From assembly GCA_035575035.1 (NCBI GenBank), contig DATLYH010000055.1, positions 1 to 13,996 on the forward strand: DNA of 13,996 bases, in the 5' to 3' direction. How positions within the stretch are numbered: the first letter of the stretch is position 1; the number at the start of each line of letters is the position of its first letter. The position numbers and the translations under genes were made by a program. Shown in pieces: positions 1-8,361 of this stretch. The stretch is from DATLYH01 sp035575035 (GTDB taxonomy: Bacteria > Planctomycetota > Planctomycetia > Gemmatales > Gemmataceae). The notes below the pieces were generated by a model. The model did no database searches, had not been told where the DNA came from, and was given only the letters and a program-made list of their open reading frames with translations.

Positions 1-3000
1 GCAGGTTCCCCGCCGGGTCGTAGCCGTAGCTCAAGGTATCGACCACGTTGCCCCAGCGGTCGCGCCAGGTCTCCGCCGTCAGCCGGTTGGCGTTGTCGTA
101 GCTAAACTCCCGCCGCCGCCCCAGCCGGTCGGTGATGGCCGTCGCCCGGTTGGCCAGGTCGTAGGTAGTGCAGACGCTCTGGCCCAGCGGGTCGATCCGC
201 TCCACCTCCCGCCCCAGCAAGTCATAGCGCCAGCGGGTCACATTCCCCACCGGATCCCGCAGGGCCACCAGCTGGCCCCGCGTGTCGTAGGCGAGTTGGG
301 TCAGGCCGCCGTTGGCATCCACAATGGCGGTGAGCCGCCCCAACAGGTCGTAGGAGTAGCGGGTGACGTTCCCCAGCGGGTCGGCCGTCCAAGCCACGTT
401 CCCTTGCGCGTCATAGCCGGTGCGGTGAGAACGCCCCTGGGCGTCGATCACCTGCACTACCCGGTCCAAGGCGTCGTAACCGAACCAGGTCGGACGCCCC
501 GTCGGGTCCACGCTCAGGACGAGGCGGTCGCGGGGGTCGTAGAACTGCTGCCAGGTCTGCGCGGCTGGCGTCTCAGCCGCCACCGTCACCGCTGTGTTCC
601 GGTTCAGCGCATCGTAGGCCAACGTGGTCAGTTGATTAAGCGGGTCGCGGTGGGCCACCACATTGCTCGCCGCGTCATAGGCCAGCGCGGAAGTCCGCTG
701 GGCCGGCGTCCCGTAGGCCTCGGTGGCAGTCATCAGCCGGCCCAAGGCGTCGTAGGTGTAGCGTGTCTCGTAGCCGCGCGCGTCGGTGACGGCACTGACA
801 TTCCCTCCTGCGTCGTAGGCCAGCAGCGTGTAGTGACCCAAGGCGTCGGTCACCTGGATCGGCCGGTTCAGGGGGTCGTAGGCGATGAGTACGGTATGGG
901 CCAGCGGGTCGGTCTGGGCCGTCCGGTTCCCGGCGGCGTCGTAGCCGTACTGCCAGAGTTGCGCCAGCCCGGTCACCCCCGAGGCCTCGATCCGGGCCGT
1001 TACCCGATCGCGGCGGTCATACTGCCAGACGGTCATCATCCCTTGGGAATCAACCTGCCAGACCGGGCGGCCCGCCGCGTCGTAACCGAAGCGGGTGGCC
1101 ACTGCTGCCGGCGTCCCCTCCGCCGCCGTCTGGAAGGTCACCTGGTTCCGTTCGTCGTAGACGTAGCGTGCCAGCAACCCGCCCGGGGCCAGCACCGTCG
1201 CCACATTGCCGGCCGCATCGTAGGTCAGCACCGTCGTCTGCGCCATCCCGCTGCCGGACGCCTCAACTACCTGCGTCGGCCGGCCGGCACGGTCATAGGC
1301 ATAGGCGGTGGCTTGCCCGGCCGCCTGCACCTGTGTCACGAAGCCGGCCGGGTCGTAGTCGATCACGGTGTCCCGGGCCAACGCCGTGCCGTACCCCTCG
1401 GTTACCACCGTCGGCCGGTCCAGGGGGTCGTAGAGGAAAGCGGTCGTGCTCGGGTGGGCGTAGGCAGGATCGTCCGCCAGCCCGTCGGTCACCGTGGCGA
1501 TATTCCCGGCCGCGTCGTAGGTGAGGTCGGTCCAGGTCCGGGTGTTCGGAGCATTGTCCGCGGCGATGATCCGGCTGAGCCGGCGTTGTGCGTCATACCG
1601 GTAGCGGGTAACCACCCGACGGGGATCGGTGACCGTCTCCAGCAGCCCGCTGGGGTAGTAGGTGTAGACCGTCGGCAGGTTGGTCGTCGGGTCGTCCACG
1701 CTGGTCAGGTGCCCCCCGGGATCGTAGCCGTAATTCCAGGTGAAGTTGCGTTCGTTGGTGAAACTGGTTGGCCGCCAGCGTGGCCGGTCGGCGGTGCCGA
1801 CGTTGGCCCAGGTATAGCGGCGAGTGGTGCCGTCGGGGAAGGTCTCCGCCAGCACGTGGCCGAGGGCGTCCCGCTGGTAGGTGACGGTCCGGCCGAGGGG
1901 ATCGGAGAAGGCGGTTACGTAAGTGGTGCTGGGGTCGCGTTGCCAGCGCCACGGTTGCCCGGCCGCATCGAGGTGCAGCAGCGGTCGGCCACGCTGGTCC
2001 AGCAGCCAGGCGCTGGAAGAGCCGCGAGGGTCGGTCACCACCGCCCGCGGCAGGCCGAGGGCCAGCCCGGCCAGCCCGAAGACGGCGGCCGGCGTCAATT
2101 GGGTCGCCGGGTCCTGCCCAACGCGATAACTGCGGGCGGCGCCATCGGCGCCGTAGCTCCAGGCTTGAGTGTAGTAGCCGGCATCAACCACGCCGGTCAG
2201 CTTCAACTGGGCGTTGTAGCCCAAGGCCCGGACACCGCCGTCGGGGTTGGTGATACCGGTCAACGCCAGCCCGGTGTGGCTCAACAGCCAGTTATGGCCG
2301 GCCACGCCGTCAATCCCGGTCAGCCGGCCACCGACGTAGGTAAAGCCGGCCACGGCCCCGTCAATGGCCGTGGCCGCGATCAGATCGTCGAACGCGCCGT
2401 CGCCATCGGCATCGGCATAGGTGTAGGTGGTCCCCGCCTGTCCGTCGGCGCTCTCCCAGGCCGTTTGCAGTCCCGCTGCATTGAACCACCAACGCTGGCC
2501 ATCGGCGCTGGTGTAGCGATAGGCCCCCACCCCGGCGTCGAAGACCAGCCGGCCGCTGTCCCCCGCCGGGCTGGCGAAGGTGCCGTCGCCGTTGTCCGCG
2601 TAGAAGCGCCAGCCGCCGGTGCCGTAGGCCCGTAGCTTGCCGCCCACCTCGGCCGGCCAGCCCTGCCCTGGGTTGCCCGGGTCTTCCAGCGCCTCCAGCG
2701 CCGGGATATCGTACAGCCGGTCCAGCATCGCGAAGGTCCAGCCGGCCCCGTAGGGGCTGTCGTCCTGGACCACCACGAAGTCGCTGCCGTAGGTCGTGGC
2801 GACCGGGTCGGTCTGCGGCTCGGGGTAGTCAAGGGTGACCCGCACCCGCCAGCGGTAACGCCCTGTCTGTTCTACCGGCAGATCGGTCTGGATGGCGGCG
2901 GTGAAGACCTGCCCCGGCAGGAAACCGCTGGTGGAGAAAGTCCGCGTTGCCACCTGCTCGCGGGGACCGCCCGCATCCCAGGTCAGCTCGACAACGATTT

Positions 3001-6000
3001 GCGGTGGCAGCGCCACCAGGGGGTTGCTGGGGATGGACACGTGGAAGATCGGTCGGACCGTCACGCTATCGGAATTGTAGACCAACGCCGGGTCGAGCGA
3101 CTGGCTGGTGCCGGGGCTGTTGTCCAGGTCAAGACCGTGCATCAGGCGGACGTTGCCGGTCTGCTCCCACCCCAGCCCAGCCAGTGGGTCCCAGGTGCGC
3201 CGCTCCACCACAACGGTACCGTCCCCCTGGTCGGCGTCGCGGATGAGAACCGTGGCCGTGCCCGGCGTGCCTACCTCGTAGTGGTTGCCGAACGGCTGGA
3301 GCGCGGCCACGACGTCCTCGTCCCCCTCCACGAGGCCATCGCGCAGCGCCACCACGTCGAAGGCCGCGCTGGCCGCTCCCGCCGGAAGGGTCACCGCGCC
3401 CTCCAGCGGCCGGTAATCCCAACCATTGATCGCCAGGCCACGAAGCGTGTAGGTAACGGCCAACGGCTCCGCGAAGTCCCCCTGGCGGCTGACCATAAAG
3501 GTTCCCGGGGAAATGCCCCCTTCCGTGGTCGTATCTGGGGAGGCGGTGAGGGTAACGATGGTATCGACTATGGTCACGGTGGCAGTTGCTTCCCCGGCGA
3601 GAGCATAGCCGGAACCAGGCTCCAGGGTCACCGTCACCGTTTCGTTCCCCTCGGTCAGGGCATCCTCCAGTGGGGCCACGGGGACAACCTTGCTCTGCTC
3701 GGACGGGTTAAAGGTGATGCTGCCGCTCAGGGGCGTGGCGTCGTAGTCTGCGCCGGGGGTAGCGGTGCCGCCCAGGCGGTAGGTGACGGTCAGAGTGCTG
3801 TTCAGACCACCACTACGCGTGAAGGTGAACGCGCCGGGAGCGGCACCCGGCCGCTCGTAGGTCGTGGGGACACTGGCCGTGACGCTGACGCTGAGGGGGT
3901 GGATGGTTACGGTGCCGCGGTCAGGCTCCCCAACGGTGTAATCGCTGCCGGGTTGCAGCACCAATGTGACAGTCTCATCCCCCTCCAGGCCGTCGCTGTC
4001 GGCCAGCGGGTCCAACAGAATGGTGGCCCGGTTTTCGCCGGCAGGGATGGTGACCAGGCGGCTGAGGGGGGCGTAGTCGGTCCCCTCCGTGGCCGTGCTG
4101 TCGGCATCCACGATGTAGGAGACGGTCAGTGGTTCCGCTGTGCTGCCGGTCCGTTCGACGGTCCACGCACCGGTATCGTCGGCTGGCCCGCTGGCTGGCT
4201 CGGTGGCCTCGGGGTCGGAAGCATACAGCGTAACGGTCGGCTCGTTGTCGCGGATGGTCACGACCGCCTCGTCCTCGGGGTCAAAGGTGTAGCCGTCGAT
4301 CGCGGGGTCGCCAGTGCCGCTGACACGGGCGGTGACCGTCTCGTCCCCCTCGGCCAAGTCGTCGTCCACGGGGAGGACGTCGAAGGTCGTGGAGGAGAAG
4401 CCGGCTGGGATGGTGACCGGGTAATTGCTCAGGGAATAGTCGTCGGGGTCGCCCGCCGTGCCGCCGATGACAAGCGACACCACCAGGTCCAGGTCGGTGG
4501 GGCCGGTGCGGGTGACAGTGAACTGGCCAGGGTCCAGCCCCTCCTCCGCGGCGACTGGGTCGGTGGCGCTGACCGTCACCGTGACATCATCATTAGCGAT
4601 AGTAACAGTAGCGCTGTCAGGATTCCCCACCACGTAGTCCGTCCCGCTGGTCAGAGTGAGTACGACCGTCTCATCCGCTTCGCCCAGATCGTCGTCCACC
4701 GGTGTGAGGGGTATCGTGGCCTCAGCAGCGCCGGCGGGGATGGTCACGCTACCGGACAGAACCTCTTGATAGTCGCTGCGCGACGCCGTGCCGCCCACCG
4801 TGTAATTCACGGTAAGGTCGGTGGTGGTCGGGCCGGTCCGGTAGACGGTGAACAGGCCGGGGTCGGGGCCGGCTTCGGCCGCATCCGGGTCGGTTGCCGC
4901 GATCGTCACACAAGGCCGGATGGTGTCGTCGAAGGAAAAGCCGGTCACACGGTCAAGGTACAGGTCGGTGTCCACCACTTCGTCGCCTTCGTCGGACACC
5001 ACTAGCACCAACTGATATTCGCCGGTAGTGGGCACTGTCCAGCTGGCCGAGTGCCAGCCGCTGTCATAGTTGGTGTCCGGGTCCTCGCTATGGTGCAGCG
5101 TGAAGCGGAAGAGTTGGTTGCCGCTCACCATCCCTAGGGCGAAATCGTGGTACGGGATGTAGTCATCGGTGGTGAAGTACCAATCCAGGGAGACCACAGT
5201 GCCGGCGGCCAACTGGGCGGTCGGGCTGCGTACGATAGTGCCGGCTGTACCTGGCTCACCTTGGTCGTTGGTGTAGGTGTCGGTTGGGGTACTCCCCTGG
5301 GTGCTCAGCCGAAGCATGAACGTGCCTTCAGTCGGCGTGATGCGGGAGCCGGCATAGCCGATGCCCTCAGTGACCAACTCGGCGACGCCTCCGTCCTCCA
5401 GGACCCAGCCGACCGGCACAGAGGCACCGCAGTCGCCGCCGCTGGACAGACCAAAGCTGCTGACGCCCTCCGGGCTGGACCGGGGGAACTCCTGCTGTTT
5501 GCCTTCCTGCGAGCGGGCCAGCAGCCCCGCACCGAGCCCGCCGATTGTACCCGCCGCCAGGGGTTGCCCGGCGAAAGCCGCCAGCGCCGCCGGGTCGTTG
5601 GTCGGGCCATTGGCCTGCGTCCCGGGGAGGGGCGGTGGGGGGACCGCGTTGGCTGCCGGGGCCACCCCTGGGCTGGCCGCTGCGGTCCAAATACCGCTGA
5701 AAGCAGCGAGGGGGAGGGCTGGCCCATTAGCAAGGAGCGGAGCCGGCCTCACCGAGTTGGTGGAGAGCACGTCGGCAAAGAAATCGCTGCCGCTGAGGAT
5801 CGCCCGGAACAGGGCGTCGTTGTTCTCCGGCGCAGCGATCCCCTCCGGAGGAGGTGCTTGCGTCGGCTGCTGGGGCGTGACGGTGCGGACTTCGGCCGGC
5901 GGTCTCAACTCGACCGGGCCGGCAATGGGAGGGACGATCCGGTCTATCGAAGCGAGCACGGCGGACACAGGGCGGTCGCGCTCGGATGAGTCAGGTAGTA

Positions 6001-6193
6001 ACGTGTCGGGGAGGTCTTCACCCAGGGACAGGGCAGTCAAGGCCAAATAGGGGCCGATTTGGTCACTGACCGTCAGGCGTGGTTCCAGCGCTTCGGCATC
6101 CAGCAGCCGGCGGCCAGGCCGTTTTGCCTTCCGAAGGGGTTTCTGGGAGTAAGGGGTGAACCGGGTCAGCCAAAAGCACCGCCTCCAGGTCAT
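1..6193 (-). CDS. Giant LEPR / Calx-beta / RHS-repeat surface protein (C-terminus outside window)
   Basis: The minus frame is open from 6193 to the left edge (2064 codons seen). Residues 30-43 (LLDAEALEPRLTVS), after an Arg/Lys-rich stretch, match the LEPR N-terminal motif of planctomycete exported proteins. Residues about 45-240 are a Pro/Ala-rich linker. About 242-420 is a lectin/jelly-roll-like region (LDWYFTTDDYIPYHDFALGM). About 425-990 holds five Calx-beta repeats, each with a VTIPAG-like strand and a DDxLxEGDETV-like motif; these usually bind calcium. An RHS-type entry follows (SPYGAGWT near 1146), then a DADGDG calcium-loop-like motif near 1258. From about 1380 to the edge there are over 20 YD repeats (YDAAGNxxxxTDPxG). 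I infer a cell-surface or secreted protein, possibly an adhesin or RHS-type toxin carrier; the variable C-terminus is not visible. ATG 6193 was chosen as nearest to the motif; ATG 6238 is in frame and neither has a clear ribosome site. A TAG lies just upstream. Confidence 0.93.
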   Translation of the reverse strand, partial: MTWRRCFWLTRFTPYSQKPLRKAKRPGRRLLDAEALEPRLTVSDQIGPYLALTALSLGEDLPDTLLPDSSERDRPVSAVLASIDRIVPPIAGPVELRPPAEVRTVTPQQPTQAPPPEGIAAPENNDALFRAILSGSDFFADVLSTNSVRPAPLLANGPALPLAAFSGIWTAAASPGVAPAANAVPPPPLPGTQANGPTNDPAALAAFAGQPLAAGTIGGLGAGLLARSQEGKQQEFPRSSPEGVSSFGLSSGGDCGASVPVGWVLEDGGVAELVTEGIGYAGSRITPTEGTFMLRLSTQGSTPTDTYTNDQGEPGTAGTIVRSPTAQLAAGTVVSLDWYFTTDDYIPYHDFALGMVSGNQLFRFTLHHSEDPDTNYDSGWHSASWTVPTTGEYQLVLVVSDEGDEVVDTDLYLDRVTGFSFDDTIRPCVTIAATDPDAAEAGPDPGLFTVYRTGPTTTDLTVNYTVGGTASRSDYQEVLSGSVTIPAGAAEATIPLTPVDDDLGEADETVVLTLTSGTDYVVGNPDSATVTIANDDVTVTVSATDPVAAEEGLDPGQFTVTRTGPTDLDLVVSLVIGGTAGDPDDYSLSNYPVTIPAGFSSTTFDVLPVDDDLAEGDETVTARVSGTGDPAIDGYTFDPEDEAVVTIRDNEPTVTLYASDPEATEPASGPADDTGAWTVERTGSTAEPLTVSYIVDADSTATEGTDYAPLSRLVTIPAGENRATILLDPLADSDGLEGDETVTLVLQPGSDYTVGEPDRGTVTIHPLSVSVTASVPTTYERPGAAPGAFTFTRSGGLNSTLTVTYRLGGTATPGADYDATPLSGSITFNPSEQSKVVPVAPLEDALTEGNETVTVTLEPGSGYALAGEATATVTIVDTIVTLTASPDTTTEGGISPGTFMVSRQGDFAEPLAVTYTLRGLAINGWDYRPLEGAVTLPAGAASAAFDVVALRDGLVEGDEDVVAALQPFGNHYEVGTPGTATVLIRDADQGDGTVVVERRTWDPLAGLGWEQTGNVRLMHGLDLDNSPGTSQSLDPALVYNSDSVTVRPIFHVSIPSNPLVALPPQIVVELTWDAGGPREQVATRTFSTSGFLPGQVFTAAIQTDLPVEQTGRYRWRVRVTLDYPEPQTDPVATTYGSDFVVVQDDSPYGAGWTFAMLDRLYDIPALEALEDPGNPGQGWPAEVGGKLRAYGTGGWRFYADNGDGTFASPAGDSGRLVFDAGVGAYRYTSADGQRWWFNAAGLQTAWESADGQAGTTYTYADADGDGAFDDLIAATAIDGAVAGFTYVGGRLTGIDGVAGHNWLLSHTGLALTGITNPDGGVRALGYNAQLKLTGVVDAGYYTQAWSYGADGAARSYRVGQDPATQLTPAAVFGLAGLALGLPRAVVTDPRGSSSAWLLDQRGRPLLHLDAAGQPWRWQRDPSTTYVTAFSDPLGRTVTYQRDALGHVLAETFPDGTTRRYTWANVGTADRPRWRPTSFTNERNFTWNYGYDPGGHLTSVDDPTTNLPTVYTYYPSGLLETVTDPRRVVTRYRYDAQRRLSRIIAADNAPNTRTWTDLTYDAAGNIATVTDGLADDPAYAHPSTTAFLYDPLDRPTVVTEGYGTALARDTVIDYDPAGFVTQVQAAGQATAYAYDRAGRPTQVVEASGSGMAQTTVLTYDAAGNVATVLAPGGLLARYVYDERNQVTFQTAAEGTPAAVATRFGYDAAGRPVWQVDSQGMMTVWQYDRRDRVTARIEASGVTGLAQLWQYGYDAAGNRTAQTDPLAHTVLIAYDPLNRPIQVTDALGHYTLLAYDAGGNVSAVTDARGYETRYTYDALGRLMTATEAYGTPAQRTSALAYDAASNVVAHRDPLNQLTTLAYDALNRNTAVTVAAETPAAQTWQQFYDPRDRLVLSVDPTGRPTWFGYDALDRVVQVIDAQGRSHRTGYDAQGNVAWTADPLGNVTRYSYDLLGRLTAIVDANGGLTQLAYDTRGQLVALRDPVGNVTRWRYDLLGREVERIDPLGQSVCTTYDLANRATAITDRLGRRREFSYDNANRLTAETWRDRWGNVVDTLSYGYDPAGNL

Positions 6194-6238
6194 GGGAGGA
6201 GTTTGTCGGTGTAGGAGAGGAACCAGCGGGATGGGCAT

Positions 6239-6730
6239 CCGGCCGATCCACGCCCGAGGCTATCCCTGCCCGACGCTTCCTGCATCTTGGGCACGAGGCC
6301 CAGCGGTTCCTAATCGACCGCAGGCCTTGCCTCTTCCTATCCCTCGAAGGGGCTGATTCCGAGAGGTACAGCTGTGGGGGCGGTCGCTGGAACTTGTTCA
6401 CCGACCGTCCCACCTCCCGACAGAGTTGACCATCCGGGAGGAGGGGAAGAAAGGAATTAAACCCTTTCCCTACCAATGTCAAGAAAATTTTTTCCCCAAT
6501 CGACGAAATTGCTCTAAGCGATTCTACATTAAGGGTTTCTGATTGCGGGATAGGGGAGGGGCTGATGCCGCGGTATTTGAATGATGGTCCTGGCAGTACT
6601 GGTGTCCGGGTTGGTTGAGCAACCGCCTCGCAGGGGAGGATGTCTTCCACCGTCTCTAGCCACGTGAACCCATTCAGGCGTATCGCCGGAAGCGGGAATG
6701 GGCAGCCCTGCTGCTTGAGAGCCCCAAGGC
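6239..6730. other. Leader/intergenic region upstream of the giant gene
   Basis: I see no convincing gene here. The minus-strand open frame of about 448 codons covering it mixes unrelated compositions and runs antisense to the transposase relic, so I treat it as chance. The stretch holds the promoter candidate, a small imperfect hairpin near 6385-6410 (CGGTCG and CGACCG arms), and an AT-rich patch at 6476-6540. Confidence 0.5.
6454..6482 (-). promoter_or_regulatory. Candidate sigma-70-like promoter of the giant gene
   Basis: On the minus strand a perfect TTGACA (6482-6477) is followed after 16-17 bases by TTAATT/TAATTC (6460-6454), a weak -10 match. It sits in the only AT-rich patch of the upstream region, and transcription would leave a leader of about 250 bases before ATG 6193. 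The -35 match is what I see; promoter activity is inferred. Confidence 0.3.
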
Positions 6731-6840
6731 CGCATCCTCCTCCAGGCCGACCAGGCTGATGCCGGGAAGCATTTGTGTTTTTCGTTCCTGGTTCGACGGA
6801 AAGCTCGCATCCTCCTCCAGGCCGACCAGGCTGATGCCGG
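6731..6840. repeat. Perfect 35-bp direct repeat, two copies 40 bp apart
   Basis: Positions 6731-6765 and 6806-6840 are identical over 35 bases, starting CGCATCCTCC and ending CTGATGCCGG, with a 40-bp unrelated spacer. The second copy reads on the plus strand as RILLQADQADAG, which fits the N-terminal region of IS630-type transposases (typical ARILLKADQ). The first copy is therefore most simply a partial duplication of transposase sequence. The repeat/spacer sizes imitate a two-repeat CRISPR, but no further unit is visible 75 bp to either side. Confidence 0.75.
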
Positions 6841-7380
6841 CCCCGCCGGGACTGTCGCAGAGGGGCTGGAGGCCGCCTTGGGGCGCAACCCGCAACAGTG
6901 CCCCCGTCGCCCGCGCAAGCTCGCTGGCCGGGCCGAGGCCCGCCTGATCGCCCGCGCCTGCTCCGCGCCTCGGAAGGGCGCAAGGCGTGGACCCGCCCAC
7001 TGCTGGCCGACCGGCTGGTCGAGCTGGAGGTCGTGGACGCCGTCTCCGACGAGACGGTCCGGTGGGGGCTAAACAAAACGAGCTGAAGCCGTGGCGGAAG
7101 GAGCAGGGGTGCATCCCGCCGGAGGCCGACGCCGCGTTCGTCTGCCAGATGGCGGACGTCCTGGAAGTCTACCACCGCCCCTATGACCCGAAGCGCCCCC
7201 GGGTCTGCCTGGACGAGAAGAGCAAGCAGTTGATCGGCGCGGTGGTGAAGCCGCTCCCGGCCGAGCCGGGCCAGCCGAGGCGAGGCGACTACGAGTATGT
7301 CCGCCACGGCACGGCCAACCTGTTCCTGATTTCCGAGCCGCTGCGGAGCTGGCGGCCGGTGGCGGTGAAAGGGCACTTGA
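6791..7380 (+). pseudogene. IS630-family transposase relic (frameshifted and truncated)
   Basis: Three plus-strand frames in succession give one recognisable transposase. The first, to about 6970, reads KARILLQADQADAG, then VAEGLEAALGR and KLAGRAEARLIARACSAP. The second, about 6970-7070, reads GRKAWTRPLLADRLVELEVV and VSDETVRW. The third, from about 7070, reads KQNELKPWRKEQ, CIPPEADAAFVCQMADVLEV, RPYDPKRPRVCLDEKSKQLI and DYEYVRHGTANLF. Two one-base shifts, an internal N-terminal deletion near the GPAG/TVAEG junction and loss of everything after SWRPVAV make it non-functional. The first catalytic Asp (CLDE, near 7211) is kept; the later DDE residues are gone. The strand is opposite to all other genes here. 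I could not find terminal inverted repeats or a target duplication. Confidence 0.88.
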
Positions 7381-7558
7381 CTACGGCGGATGCTCGCATC
7401 AAGCTCCATAAGACTTTACCCATCACTTCGATAGTGGTGGACCACTAGGACGCACCCGTCAGCGGATTCTCGCCGTGGTCGCCCAAGCCAGCCGCCGACT
7501 CCGCCGACTCCACCCGAAGAACCAACACCCCCGATAACCACACGGAGGCGGCAACTCC

Positions 7559-7594
7559 GCAGATTAAGCAGATTACGCAGACTGCGCAGACTAC
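7559..7594. repeat. 9-bp tandem repeat, four copies
   Basis: Four consecutive nonamers: GCAGATTAA, GCAGATTAC, GCAGACTGC, GCAGACTAC. Tandem GCAGATTAC-like nonamers occur in intergenic DNA of many bacteria as far as I recall; no function can be assigned. Confidence 0.75.
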
Positions 7595-7638
7595 GGGGAA
7601 TCCAGGGGGAGGGGCAATCGCATCTCTTCGCCGTGGGG

Positions 7639-7664
7639 AAACTCTTTACTAAAAAGTACAGTTT
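7639..7664. repeat. Small hairpin AAACT..TACT-AAAA-AGTA.AGTTT
   Basis: AAACT (7639-7643) pairs with AGTTT (7660-7664) and TACT (7647-7650) with AGTA (7655-7658) around an AAAA loop, with unpaired bases between the two stems. It lies 15 bp from the two palindromes that follow. Confidence 0.45.
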
Positions 7665-7678
7665 ACCCCTTTCGGGCG

Positions 7679-7738
7679 AATGTTCACTGGAATAGTGAAC
7701 ATTTGCTCCTTGAATGTTCACCCGCTTAGTGAACATTC
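7679..7738. promoter_or_regulatory. Two copies of a perfect palindrome AATGTTCAC-N7-GTGAACATT
   Basis: Copy 1 covers 7679-7703 with spacer TGGAATA; copy 2 covers 7713-7737 with spacer CCGCTTA. The 9-base arms are identical in both, the spacer is 7 bases in both, and the copies are 34 bp apart in direct orientation. Arms extend to 10 bases in each copy, with different outer or inner pairs. The design fits a dimeric repressor operator or a tyrosine-recombinase core site. No regulator or integrase gene is visible beside it, so function is open. Confidence 0.7.
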
Positions 7739-7920
7739 GTTCCCTGGTGGGAATTTGGTTTCTACGGCCTCTGGCGGGCTTTAGGACGTGTTCGGCGTGG
7801 TTGGGATAGGTGGAGGGGTACTCTGGTGTTTTGGACGCGTCTGAGGGGCTGCTAGGGGCCTTGGCGTGGCTTTTATGAGGGGGTGTGGAAATGTGTCCAC
7901 AGGGCAGCGTTTGTTCTGGT

Positions 7921-7980
7921 GGGTATATCCCCTGGTGGTAGGGTATATCTCCTGGTGATGGGGTATATCCCTGGTGTGGT
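7921..7980. repeat. Three tandem 20-bp repeats with a GGGTATATC core
   Basis: GGGTATATC recurs at 7921, 7941 and 7961 with exact 20-bp spacing, followed each time by a CCTGGTG-like part (CCCTGGTGGTA, TCCTGGTGATG, CCTGGTGTGGT). A decayed fourth unit (GGGGGTATGC) begins at 7981. The length and tandem layout are iteron-like, but the location just past the stop of the last gene of the train also allows other roles. Confidence 0.7.
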
Positions 7981-7998
7981 GGGGGTATGCTGGCCCCT

Positions 7999-8334
7999 TT
8001 ACACTATGGGGACGCCGGCGTTGATGAGGTCGAACACGGCTTTCCAGCCGGCCAGGCCGTTGCGATCGTAGAGTCCGGCGAGGTATTCGTTCACCGGATC
8101 AGGGAATTGGCCCCGGACCGAGGCATCCACAAAGGCTTGGAGCCGCCGTTGGGTTGCGGGGTCCAGCTGGCCCGGAGGCGGCAGACGCACGCCCACTCGG
8201 GGGACGGGGGCTGAGGCGGGGGACGGGGTAGATGTGCCACGGCGGAGGGCATTCAGCAAGCCGGCGGCCAGGTCCGGTTCAGCCGGCGGAGAGGGGGCCA
8301 GAGCTGCTCGCAGCATGTGGGCCAGGCGGTCCAT
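7999..8334 (-). CDS. Hypothetical protein, 111 residues
   Basis: I do not recognise this family. The product has an Ala/Leu-rich N-terminal helix (MDRLAHMLRAAL), a Pro/Ser-rich linker at about 33-58, and a more ordered C-terminal half (LDPATQRRLQAFVDASVRGQ, then EYLAGLYDRNGLAGWKAVFD). No membrane segment or cysteine is present. A GAGG lies six bases before ATG. It is the last gene of the minus-strand train, 171 bp past the stop of the previous one, and its leader contains a strong hairpin, so it may be transcribed or controlled separately. Confidence 0.7.
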   Translation of the reverse strand: MDRLAHMLRAALAPSPPAEPDLAAGLLNALRRGTSTPSPASAPVPRVGVRLPPPGQLDPATQRRLQAFVDASVRGQFPDPVNEYLAGLYDRNGLAGWKAVFDLINAGVPIV

Positions 8335-8361
8335 GTCAACCTCGGTGATCGGCGGTCAGGG

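Larger units (their letters stand above)
7449..7998. other. Repeat-rich intergenic region between the IS relic and the mobile-element genes
   Basis: About 550 bases with no convincing gene on either strand; open frames here are short and low in complexity. It contains a 9-bp tandem repeat, a hairpin, two matched palindromes and a 20-bp tandem repeat, listed separately. The remaining stretch 7740-7915 is G-rich with nothing I recognise. Confidence 0.6.

Noticed and set aside
296..5989. Long plus-strand open frames (296-2635, 2999-5005, 5147-5989)
   Set aside because: All lie exactly in register opposite the giant minus-strand gene and lack domain logic; they result from rare TTA, CTA and TCA codons in the GC-rich sense frame.
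6731..6840. CRISPR array
   Set aside because: Only two repeats, no third unit in either direction, no cas genes, and the repeat codes for a known transposase segment.
6063..7409. Minus-strand open frame of 448 codons
   Set aside because: It is antisense to the recognisable transposase relic, crosses the leader of the giant gene and has no coherent protein character.
7432..7447. Palindrome TAGTGGT-GG-ACCACTA as the end of the insertion sequence
   Set aside because: No partner inverted repeat was found at the other side of the transposase relic, and 7-bp arms are easily found by chance.
7892..7900. DnaA box GTGTCCACA
   Set aside because: Only 7 of 9 positions match and it is a single copy, so it is mentioned only as context for the 20-bp repeats.
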